The notes below the pieces were generated by a model. It did no database searches. It saw only the letters and a list, made by a program, of their open reading frames with translations, and was not told where the DNA came from. A DNA stretch of 64,000 nt from Leptospira idonii. GTDB taxonomy: Bacteria > Spirochaetota > Leptospiria > Leptospirales > Leptospiraceae. The position numbers and the translations under genes were made by a program. The stretch lies in contig NZ_RQHW01000047.1 of the NCBI RefSeq assembly GCF_004770995.1, forward strand, positions 682,001 through 746,000. Direction: 5' to 3'. Below are positions 54,796 to 63,099 of this stretch, in pieces. Positions within the stretch are counted from its first letter, which is position 1. The number at the start of each line of letters is the position of its first letter.

Positions 54796-55209
54796 TTAAA
54801 CAATGTTTAAAGTTACCTCAATATTTCCTCGAGTGGCATTGGAATAAGGACAAACTTGATGTGCTTTTTCCACAAGAGACTGTGCTTCCGCACGCTCCAA
54901 ACCGGGAAGATGAACTGCCAAATTTACGGAAAGTTTATAACCCGCTCCTTCCTTATGCAGGCTCACTTCCGCAGTAACGGTAGATCCTTCGGAAGAAACT
55001 TTGGCAAATCTAGCGACTAGTTTCAAAGCGCTATGAAAACAAGCGGAATATCCGGCAGCGAACAATTGTTCGGGGTTCGTGAACTCTCCGCCGGAACCTC
55101 CCAGCTCCTTAGGCATAGCAAGAGTTAAATCTAAAACTCCGTCACTGGAAAGAACTTTCCCTTCCCTTCCTCCACTGGCTGTTGCTTTTGCAGTATAAAG
55201 TGCCGACAT
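54796..55209 (-). CDS. ohr: Organic hydroperoxide resistance protein (Ohr/OsmC family)
   Basis: Ohr is a thiol peroxidase that reduces organic and fatty acid hydroperoxides. The 137-residue product starts LYTAKATASGGREG with R15, has NPEQLFAAGYSACFHSAL with E47 and peroxidatic C57, and ends with the resolving C120 in VCPYSNATRGN. All catalytic residues are present. It lies 40 bases before the redox-linked cyclase gene on the same strand. No ohrR lies beside it; control is unclear. Confidence 0.96.
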   Translation of the reverse strand: MSALYTAKATASGGREGKVLSSDGVLDLTLAMPKELGGSGGEFTNPEQLFAAGYSACFHSALKLVARFAKVSSEGSTVTAEVSLHKEGAGYKLSVNLAVHLPGLERAEAQSLVEKAHQVCPYSNATRGNIEVTLNIV

Positions 55210-55247
55210 AGTTATCTCCTTTTCGTCAATTTAGAATAGGCCAAATC

Positions 55248-57449
55248 TTACTTCAAATATTTAGAATAACCGAATTCAATTTCTTTGATCATGTAATTGA
55301 TATATTCCATGACTTCTCTGTCCGATTTGTAAAGATTAGCTTCCTTTCTGTAATTTTCCGCCAGTTTTTCCCTACAGAGAGGCGTTTTAAAATCGGCCTT
55401 ACTCACGATCAATTCCTTTGGCCGGTTTCTCACCTGTATGGAGTTGGGAACCCGAATCACAACTGAAATCTGAAGAAGAGCGTATTCTACTTCGGAAATC
55501 ATCTTCTCGTCTTCCTTTTTGCGATCTTTTAAGGGAAGGAGAGATTTGATGTTTTCCAATTCTTCCTCTATCTTATATCTCAATCGTTTCGAATCGTAGA
55601 CCTTTTCCAATATATCATTGAACTTCTTGGGATAAATCAAGTTTTCGGAAGCCTTAATGAAACTTAAAAAACTCTCTTCCCTTTCCGCATTCTTACGTTT
55701 GCCGCCCGCCTTTTCCGATTTGGAAAAAGCGTCTTTTCTTAAAAAATAAGCCAGCGCCGCTCCAACACCCAGACTCAAAACGAAACCGATGAGCAACAAC
55801 TGAATTTGGTTTAAGGAAATCGCAAGAACGAAGGATAATACAGAGCCGGATAAAAAGCCGATCGCTCCCGCTGGGATATTAAAACGGGAATGAATTGCAT
55901 CTAAGTCAAGTTTGGCTGTCTGCTTCGCATCGGAAGGAGCAGTCTCATTTTGTTTTGCCTCTTTCTTGGAAGAAAGCAGATCCAATTGGTCGTCCTTTCT
56001 TTCCAAAAGGCTTTTTTTCATTTCCTCAAGCCTATAAATATCTTTGGAAAGGGAGGAATCCGCCTTTTGAAGATCCTGGAGATGATTGAAAACTTCGGAG
56101 AAGTATCTTTGATCCAAAACGAAAAGTATCTTTTGATTGGCGTCTCTGATCTCTTCGAAAACGCCGAACCTGGCAATAAGTGCGGAACGAATTCTTTCCT
56201 TCGCTTCCTTTTTCTCATCTACACTTAACTTAGTAAAGGCGGCAACCTCTGTGTCCAGATTGATCTCAGTCATCGTTAAAGTTTTCGAAGTATTTTCCCT
56301 GATTCTGATTTCCACCGAGGAAAGATAGTCTACAACGACCGCATCCAATTCATTTTTGCCGTTTTTCTTCAATGCGGCAGAGAGTTTCGCTAAAATTTCA
56401 ATCCCCTTCAAGGAGGATTCCGCCCAAACTTTCGCCTCGGGGAGATTCAATCGGTCGAAAGGAAAATGACCGATCATGGCAGAAACGGAATCAGTAAACT
56501 TCCAGCCTTCGGAAAGTAAGGCGGAGAGTTTTTGAGGAACCTTGGATTCCAAAGTTTCGGCTTGGTCAAGAAACAAATGGAAATTATTTTCCTTGGCGAT
56601 TTGTTTCAGGAATTGAAACGCAAAAATGCAAATCGCATCCAATTGAACTGCGATATGTCTTTCCAATTCGGAAACGAAAGAAGCCCCTGGAACAATGATA
56701 TGATAGTCGTTTGTCACCTGCCAAAGTTTGCCGGTATCCTTTCCGTAAGATACCGCATCTTGGATGAAATCAGGAACGGGAACAGGATCATAAGGCTCGA
56801 AACCTTTTTTAATGATGGAATCGATTTCAAATTCATAAGAGAACTTCAATGGTGAATAAGTCACATTTCCTTTCACGACTTCCGAAATTAAGAATCTTCC
56901 TGGATGTAACTCTTCCAACAAGGGAGCTTTTGTGGCCCGATTCTTCAGAAGGATGTTCAAAAGATCGGTGGAATAACGGAAACAAGAACGTCTGTAGGGA
57001 ACGATATCCGTCTTTTCTTGGTTTTGCGGTGCAATGATTGCGATCCTTACGGAAATACGATTCTCCAATTGTAGAAAAAAAGGATACAAATACACATAAC
57101 GGTTCTTAAATCCTTCTTTTTTATTGGAAAGCTCCGATATAGCTTCGCTGATCGATTTTTCCGTTTTATGAGTTTCTGGAAGATGAACTTCCTTATGCAA
57201 AACTCCCGGAACCTGATCCAAAGTGAGAAAAAGAGAAGGAGTGATTTCGGAACTTCCGTGCATCTCGTATCTTCTCTGGCGAATGCGAAGTTCTTCCAAG
57301 ATGGCTTGCGCCGCTGCGGAGAAGCTTGTGGAATGTTTAGGAAGAACTAAAAATGCGGATTCCGCATCTACTTTTACGAATTCCTCTAACGATGGAGGAG
57401 GACCGTCTACTTGAAGTTCCCAATCAGGGTTCTCACTATTTTCTGGCAC
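55248..57449 (-). CDS. Large protein with two C-terminal helices, unknown function
   Basis: This 733-residue protein has no motif I can name. The first 480 residues are soluble and mixed, with a segment reading GRFLISEVVKGNVTYSP. A charged coiled-coil region spans about 480-525 (RLEEMKKSLLERKDD). Two hydrophobic segments lie near 528-575 (AGAIGFLSGSVLSFVLAISL and LLIGFVLSLGVGAALAYFL), then a helical C-terminus of about 150 residues. It has no signal peptide, so most of it is cytoplasmic and membrane-tethered. It is first in the minus-strand run that continues with ohr and the cyclase. Confidence 0.72.
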   Translation of the reverse strand: MPENSENPDWELQVDGPPPSLEEFVKVDAESAFLVLPKHSTSFSAAAQAILEELRIRQRRYEMHGSSEITPSLFLTLDQVPGVLHKEVHLPETHKTEKSISEAISELSNKKEGFKNRYVYLYPFFLQLENRISVRIAIIAPQNQEKTDIVPYRRSCFRYSTDLLNILLKNRATKAPLLEELHPGRFLISEVVKGNVTYSPLKFSYEFEIDSIIKKGFEPYDPVPVPDFIQDAVSYGKDTGKLWQVTNDYHIIVPGASFVSELERHIAVQLDAICIFAFQFLKQIAKENNFHLFLDQAETLESKVPQKLSALLSEGWKFTDSVSAMIGHFPFDRLNLPEAKVWAESSLKGIEILAKLSAALKKNGKNELDAVVVDYLSSVEIRIRENTSKTLTMTEINLDTEVAAFTKLSVDEKKEAKERIRSALIARFGVFEEIRDANQKILFVLDQRYFSEVFNHLQDLQKADSSLSKDIYRLEEMKKSLLERKDDQLDLLSSKKEAKQNETAPSDAKQTAKLDLDAIHSRFNIPAGAIGFLSGSVLSFVLAISLNQIQLLLIGFVLSLGVGAALAYFLRKDAFSKSEKAGGKRKNAEREESFLSFIKASENLIYPKKFNDILEKVYDSKRLRYKIEEELENIKSLLPLKDRKKEDEKMISEVEYALLQISVVIRVPNSIQVRNRPKELIVSKADFKTPLCREKLAENYRKEANLYKSDREVMEYINYMIKEIEFGYSKYLK

Positions 57450-57797
57450 TGGGTTAGGACTCCGTTCTCCCTATACAAGACGAGAAAGAACTGCCTTTTT
57501 CGGGAATCTCTTCAAGAAGTAGTCAGATTTCCGACAATGAGTCAATTAGATTTGTGTCCGACAAAAGGGAATCGGTGGAATCGGATTGGCGTAGAAACCG
57601 TAAAAGGTAGGATCTAAAGGCAATCCGAGCCAAACGACAAGGAAGATAAACTTACTACTACAGAATTTTTCTTGACATATTTATGGCCTGTGAAAGGCGC
57701 GGACAAATAGAAAGAAACTAATTTGCAATTTTTTTACTTTTTTGCGAACATTTTGACACACCCAAAAAGTCTAAATTGCAAAAGGAGGTGACCAAAA
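57450..57797. promoter_or_regulatory. Intergenic region with long imperfect hairpin and perfect ribosome-binding site
   Basis: This 348-base spacer has no supported gene. TTTGCAATTT (57722-57731) is the exact reverse complement of AAATTGCAAA (57773-57782). Inside it, ACTTTTT (57736-57742) pairs with AAAAAGT (57764-57770), giving a two-part stem with a 21-base loop. The AAAGGAGGTGA ribosome-binding tract (from about 57780) starts inside the right arm and matches the 16S 3' end almost fully. A TTGACA at 57672-57677 lacks a good -10. The layout suggests a structured leader controlling the small membrane-protein gene. Confidence 0.5.
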
Positions 57798-58082
57798 ATG
57801 AATGCTATAACAATTTTTGCGTTAGCTTTATTAGCGGTTCCTGTTTTTGCTAGATTTGCAAAAGTATCACGAGAGGCGATAGTTCACTATCACTTGATTG
57901 GATTAGGCGGTCTGTTTATGTTAGTAGGAGAAGCTACTAGGATTACAGCGGATAAAATCTCTTTCCTCGCCTATTTACTTCCGGCGATAGACGTCACTAC
58001 CGCAGTTCTCGCATACGCAGGCGTCCTCTTTGGAACCTTGTGGTTGGCACTCCACTACATCAAAAACCCCAAAGAGATATAA
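57798..58082 (+). CDS. Small three-helix membrane protein upstream of cbb3 genes
   Basis: This 94-residue protein has helices near residues 3-20, 28-46 and 55-86 (the last could be two). It starts [22 protein letters not shown] know no named family. It has one of the strongest ribosome-binding sites in the window (AAAGGAGGTGA), implying high expression. It is followed by its own terminator, then the cbb3 operon on the same strand. A link with oxidase assembly or electron transfer is possible but only positional. Confidence 0.75.
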   Translation: MNAITIFALALLAVPVFARFAKVSREAIVHYHLIGLGGLFMLVGEATRITADKISFLAYLLPAIDVTTAVLAYAGVLFGTLWLALHYIKNPKEI

Positions 58083-58108
58083 ATACCTTTTCCTAACTGA
58101 GTAAAGGT

Positions 58109-58143
58109 AAAAGTAGGCAGAGATCGTTCTGCCTACTTTTTTT
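58109..58143 (+). terminator. Rho-independent terminator after the small membrane-protein gene
   Basis: AGTAGGCAGA pairs perfectly with TCTGCCTACT (58112-58121 with 58128-58137) around a six-base loop and is followed by seven T residues. This is a classic intrinsic terminator separating the 94-residue protein gene from ccoN. Confidence 0.9.
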
Positions 58144-58401
58144 ATGTACAGACGATCCATGAAAGCCCTACTCGCCCTCTAACTTCAATTATTATAAAGA
58201 TTCTAATTCTCAGAATAATCATACAATGCAGGAATGCATCATTTCACATAAGAAGTAAATTTGAACCAGTATGAAATCGACTGCTTCGATTGACAATTAT
58301 CATACAGTGTAAAAAGCAAAGAGCCGTTGGATTTCTTGCTTCCGAGTCTTCTCATGAAAACATGGAAGACAATCTTCAAGGAAGAACCGGAGAAACCAAG
58401 A
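58144..58401 (+). promoter_or_regulatory. ccoN promoter region with FNR/CRP-like box
   Basis: The 258-base spacer after the terminator holds no gene. TTGAC-AATT-ATCAT (58290-58303) resembles the FNR/CRP-type box TTGAT-N4-ATCAA with one mismatch in each half. It is about 100 bases before the ccoN start. The ATTCTCAGAAT inverted repeat near 58204-58217 is a weaker element. Control of a cbb3 oxidase by an oxygen-responsive FNR-type regulator is common in bacteria, so the box is plausible. Confidence 0.4.
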
Positions 58402-59837
58402 ATGAGTTCAATGGAACAAACATATAACAACGGAATTGTGAAAGCATTTCTGATATCCGCACTGGTATGGGGAGTTGCCTCGATGTTAGTCGGAGTCTGG
58501 ATCGCGTTTCAAATGGTCTACCCCGAACTAAACATCGGGCCTTATTTCACATTCGGAAGACTTCGACCGCTGCACACGAACGCAGCCATCTTCGGATTTG
58601 CACTCAGCATCATCTTTGCGACCGGCTATCATACGGTACAAAGGCTTTGTAGAGTAAAAATTTGGAGTGACACTTTGGCAAAGGTCCACTTCGTTCTTTA
58701 CAATCTAACGATTGCCCTTGCTGCGATCACCCTTCCTTTGGGGATGAACCAATCCAAGGAATACGCCGAGTTGGAATGGCCGCTCGATTTATTAATCGTT
58801 GTTTGGTTTGTAATCTTTATCTTCAATTATTTCGCAACTATATTCACTAGAAACGAAAAACAATTATATGCGGCCATCTGGTTTTACATCGCATCATGGG
58901 TCACTATCCCCATCCTGTTTATCGTAAACAATCTCTCCATCCCTGTCAGCTGGATCAAATCCTACTCAATATTCTCGGGCGTTTATGATGCAAACATACA
59001 GTGGTGGTACGGTCACAATGCAGTGGCTTTCGTCCTTACGACTCCTTTCCTAGGTTTGATGTACTACTATCTTCCTAAACACATCAAACAACCGATCTAC
59101 AGCCATAGATTGTCCATCATTCACTTCTGGAGTTTGATTTTCATCTATATCTGGGCAGGTCCTCACCACCTTCTTTATACTCCGCTCCCTGATTGGCTTC
59201 AAACAACAGGTATGGTATTCAGTATTATGCTTTGGATGCCTTCTTGGGGAGGTATGTTGAACGGATTTTTAACTCTCACACAAGCTAAGGAAAAAATCAA
59301 AACGGATGCCACCCTAAAGATGTTCCTGGTAGGTATCACCTTCTACGGTATGTCCACATTCGAAGGCCCTCTTCTTTCCATCAGAGCCGTCAGCGGACTC
59401 GGTCACAATACGGATTGGATCGTAGGACACGTACACGGAGGAACCTTAGGATGGGTAGGAATGATGTCCTTTGCAGTGTTATACTACCTGGTCCCTCGTT
59501 TATGGAACACGAATCTTTTCTCGGAAAGATTGGCAAATACTCACTTCTGGCTGGCGACTTTGGGAATTCTACTCTACGTGGTTTCCATGTGGGTTTCCGG
59601 AATTACGGAAGGTTCTATGTGGAGAGCGATCGATGAAACGGGAGCTTTAAAATATCCGAACTGGGTACAAATTACGGAAACATTAAAACCGTACAGATTG
59701 TTCCGAGGGATCGGCGGCGGTCTCTACTTCATCGGACTCATCATTATGATCTACAACTTAGCCAAAACCATGGCAACATCAGGTTCAGGATTTAAAGAAA
59801 TCGATCTGAGAATGGGATTAAAAGAGGAGAAAAAAGC

Positions 59838-59841
<4 letters not shown>
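58402..59841 (+). CDS. ccoN: cbb3-type cytochrome c oxidase subunit I
   Basis: CcoN is the 12-helix catalytic subunit of the high-affinity cbb3 oxidase, carrying heme b and the heme b3/copper site. The product (479 residues from the ATG at 58402) has the ligand histidines in RPLHTNAAIFGFAL, WWYGHNAVAFV, WAGPHHLLYT and HNTDWIVGHVHGG. Start choice: the ATG at 58402 has GGAG nine bases upstream, while earlier in-frame starts at 58327 (TTG) and 58354 (ATG) lack one. The gene overlaps ccoO by ATGA. It is the first structural gene of the operon. Confidence 0.96.
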
Positions 59842-60527
<686 letters not shown>

Positions 60528-60534
60528 GGCCTAT

Positions 60535-60681
60535 ATGGACTTAGATAGTTTACAAATTTATAAAGCGTTGCGTTTGCCTGTAATGATGATCGCAATCGCC
60601 GTCATCAGTCTTTATGTTTATCGAAAATCACGTAAGGACAGGATCGAAGAACCCAAATATAGGATGTTAGAGGAAGATTAA
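60535..60681 (+). CDS. ccoQ: Small cbb3 oxidase subunit, CcoQ-like
   Basis: This 48-residue frame lies exactly between ccoO and ccoP, eight and two bases from its neighbours. It reads MDLDSLQIYKALRLPVMM, then a hydrophobic stretch (IAIAVISLYVYRK) and a charged tail ending RMLEED. This single-helix form with a basic-acidic tail is the usual CcoQ, which stabilises the oxidase. Position in ccoN-O-Q-P order is the strongest evidence. It is easily missed for its size. Confidence 0.85.
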   Translation: MDLDSLQIYKALRLPVMMIAIAVISLYVYRKSRKDRIEEPKYRMLEED

Positions 60682-60683
60682 AG

Positions 60684-61217
60684 ATGAGCGACCCAAATAA
60701 GGAATTTGACGGAATCAGACAAGCGGAGAATCCGCTTCCCGGATGGTGGAAATGGGGCTTTCTCCTTGGAATCATAGTGGGAATCATCTATGCTGTTTAC
60801 TTTCACGTTTTTTCGGGAGAAGAAATGGCGGATTACTATTCTTCTCAAGTAGAGGAATACACCAAACAATTTCCCAATAAGAACGTGGCTTTGGAGTCTA
60901 CGGACGGATCCAATCCTCTGAGAGGGAACGCAGATGCAATCGCAGCGGGAGAAACCACTTTCAAAACCTATTGTGTTGCCTGCCACGGCCCTACCGGGGA
61001 AGGACTCGTTGGTCCGAACCTAATGGACAAGGAATGGCTTCACGGAAATACGGACAGCGAACTCTATGAGAACGTAATGAAAGGAATCGCAATGGACCGA
61101 GCCAAAATGGGAAGAGGACCAATGCCTCCTCATGAAATGAGCCTAGGTTCCGAAAAAGTATATCAAGTGTTAGCTTGGATTGCTTCTAAAAACCCGAACG
61201 TTTTGTCCGGTAATTAA
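60684..61217 (+). CDS. ccoP: cbb3-type cytochrome c oxidase subunit III, single heme
   Basis: CcoP accepts electrons from soluble cytochrome c. The 177-residue product has the N-terminal PLPGWWKWGFLLGIIVGIIY anchor typical of CcoP, then a cytochrome c domain with one heme motif CVACH (C97, C100, H101) and GPMPPHEMS for the axial methionine. Most CcoP proteins are near 300 residues with two hemes; this one has one and is short, which occurs in some lineages. The ATG follows an AGAGGAAG site. Confidence 0.92.
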   Translation: MSDPNKEFDGIRQAENPLPGWWKWGFLLGIIVGIIYAVYFHVFSGEEMADYYSSQVEEYTKQFPNKNVALESTDGSNPLRGNADAIAAGETTFKTYCVACHGPTGEGLVGPNLMDKEWLHGNTDSELYENVMKGIAMDRAKMGRGPMPPHEMSLGSEKVYQVLAWIASKNPNVLSGN

Positions 61218-61224
61218 ACGAACT

Positions 61225-61240
61225 CCCGGATTTTTCCGGG
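61225..61240 (+). terminator. Small hairpin between ccoP and ccoG
   Basis: CCCGGA (61225-61230) pairs with TCCGGG (61235-61240) around a TTTT loop. No T-run follows, so it is more likely a transcript-processing or partial termination site within the operon than a full terminator. Confidence 0.4.
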
Positions 61241-61256
61241 AAAGGCAGAGAAATAA

Positions 61257-62624
61257 ATGATTATCTCACGCCCGATTACAGGAAAGATCAGAACTGCACG
61301 TAACTACGTGCAGTTCTTCCTGATACTGCTTTTTTTCACGGCCCCCTGGCTCCGATGGGAAAATATGCCTCTCATCCGATTGGATATTCCCGAAAGGAAA
61401 TTTTTTCTCTTAGGAAACATATTCACACCTCAAGAAGGTTATTTTCTACATTTGTTCCTGATAGGAATGGGATTGGCCCTATTCTTTTTTACAACTTTAG
61501 TAGGAAGGGTTTGGTGCGGATGGGCTTGTCCTCAAACCATCTATACAGATTTATTCGATTTCATCGGAAGGAAAATCCAAGGAAACAAATACGGCAAAAA
61601 AGATGCCTCTGTTTTTCTAAAAATCATCACCCACGTCTGCTGGATTCTGGTGAGTGCCATCGCCTCCTCCGCATGGATCTCTTACTTTGCAGACCCTTAT
61701 CTGATGTGGAACGATCTGTCCGACTTAGGAAGCGGTTTGCCTTCATGGAGCCCCTATCTCGCTTTTTTTAGTTTGGCGATGTATGCGGATATGGCATTCA
61801 TTCGGGAACAATTCTGCAAATATGCATGTCCTTACGCTCGATTTCAAACAGTGATGATGGATGCTCATTCAATCAACATCACTTACGACCATAAAAGAGG
61901 AGAACCTAGAAGAGACGGTAAAGTCAAAATCGGAGACTGTATCTCGTGTAATATGTGTCTTGTGGTATGCCCTACGGGAATCGATATTCGGGAAGGAACC
62001 AATGTAGGATGTATCGCCTGCGGTAAATGTTCCGATGCCTGCACGGGAGTGATGGCAAAAGAAAACAAAAAAACATTGATCGGTTACTCTTCCGAAAACC
62101 AAATCGAAACCAGGGATTTTTCAGTGCGTTGGATACGTCCCAGAACGATCATCTATGCAAGCGGACTTCTACTCGTTTTATCCTCACTCAGTCTGCTTTT
62201 ATGGAACAGAGTACCTTTGTATCTTTCCGTTCTGCCGGATAGAAACATCCAACCCATTTCTCTCGGAGAGGGAACCATCCGTAATTTTTACGAAGTACAG
62301 ATGCAAAACCTAACGATGACAAACAGGTCTCTTAAATTCGAAATCCAAAAGAAAGATTTGGAAGGAGAAGGAAAAATCCTAATAGGAGGAACGGAGGAAG
62401 CAGTCATTGAACTGCCTGCGAATTCGAACCAAAGATACAGACTGTTCATCGAACTTCGCCCTACGAAGGAAGACTCTAAAAAAAGAAGCCATTCCATTTT
62501 CTTAAAAGTCACAGACACCGAAGATTCCCGTTTTTTTAAAGTCAATGAAGTTCCTTTCCTTTTGCCGGAAGGAATCGTCCAAAATAAAATTCAATTGAAA
62601 GAGAGGATCGTATATGCACGTTAG
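61257..62624 (+). CDS. ccoG: Cytochrome c oxidase accessory protein CcoG (RdxA/FixG)
   Basis: CcoG is a membrane iron-sulfur protein that reduces copper for cbb3 assembly. The 455-residue product has the RTARNYVQFFLILLF opening, further helices (about five in all), WCGWACPQTIYTD near residue 83, and the ferredoxin motifs CISCNMCLVVCP and GCIACGKCSDAC. A C-terminal Ig-like periplasmic domain follows (about residues 320-455). Its first codons encode a perfect 13-bp palindrome (61290-61317). It overlaps ccoH by 11 bases. Confidence 0.96.
   Translation: MIISRPITGKIRTARNYVQFFLILLFFTAPWLRWENMPLIRLDIPERKFFLLGNIFTPQEGYFLHLFLIGMGLALFFFTTLVGRVWCGWACPQTIYTDLFDFIGRKIQGNKYGKKDASVFLKIITHVCWILVSAIASSAWISYFADPYLMWNDLSDLGSGLPSWSPYLAFFSLAMYADMAFIREQFCKYACPYARFQTVMMDAHSINITYDHKRGEPRRDGKVKIGDCISCNMCLVVCPTGIDIREGTNVGCIACGKCSDACTGVMAKENKKTLIGYSSENQIETRDFSVRWIRPRTIIYASGLLLVLSSLSLLLWNRVPLYLSVLPDRNIQPISLGEGTIRNFYEVQMQNLTMTNRSLKFEIQKKDLEGEGKILIGGTEEAVIELPANSNQRYRLFIELRPTKEDSKKRSHSIFLKVTDTEDSRFFKVNEVPFLLPEGIVQNKIQLKERIVYAR
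61290..61317 (+). promoter_or_regulatory. Perfect 13-bp inverted repeat inside the start of ccoG
   Basis: AGAACTGCACGTA (61290-61302) and TACGTGCAGTTCT (61305-61317) are exact reverse complements with a two-base gap, in codons 12-21 of ccoG. A hairpin this strong near the start of a coding region could modulate translation or mRNA stability. It encodes the conserved RTARNYVQF peptide, so the DNA form is not forced by protein alone. Confidence 0.55.
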
Positions 62625-63099
62625 TCTAAAGAGAGCGTTTTTTTTCATAGGCCTCACATTTCTGACATTGTTCCTAGCGACTGCGGTTACCATCAAGATC
62701 GCATTGAGCGGGCACACTCCTCCTATGGATGCAAATTATTACGAAAAAGGTTTGAACTACGACAAAGCGGTTGCCAGCCAAAAGGAAATGATCGCAAAAG
62801 GATACGATTTCGAAGCGGATTGGTTTCAAAACCAAAGCAGCTTGCGACAGGGAAAACAAGTCATAACAGTCCGTTTGAAACAAAATGAAAATCCTGTTTC
62901 AGGAGCTGAGGTCAAACTCAGATGGGAAAGAAGTGCTACTGATTCTTTCAACGTGAATTCAGTATTAAAAGAAACATCTAACGGTAAATATACGGGAGAG
63001 ATTGAAATTCCTTTTGCAGGTTCTTGGAGAGCGGTTCTCACTGCGAATACGAAAGATGGCAGTCTGGAAAAGACAAGACAACTTCGGATCGAACCTTGA
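62614..63099 (+). CDS. ccoH: FixH/CcoH-like cbb3 assembly protein
   Basis: This 161-residue protein has one N-terminal helix (about residues 8-29) and the FixH pattern: HTPPMDANYYEKGLNYDKAV, then a periplasmic beta-rich domain ending SWRAVLTANTKDGSLEKTRQ. FixH/CcoH helps assemble the cbb3 complex with the copper ATPase. The ATG overlaps ccoG by 11 bases and the stop overlaps the next gene's TTG. The length is normal. Confidence 0.9.
   Translation: MHVSLKRAFFFIGLTFLTLFLATAVTIKIALSGHTPPMDANYYEKGLNYDKAVASQKEMIAKGYDFEADWFQNQSSLRQGKQVITVRLKQNENPVSGAEVKLRWERSATDSFNVNSVLKETSNGKYTGEIEIPFAGSWRAVLTANTKDGSLEKTRQLRIEP

Noticed and set aside
57672..57677. TTGACA as a -35 element for the small membrane-protein gene
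   Set aside because: No acceptable -10 is found at 16-18 bases, so no promoter is called there.
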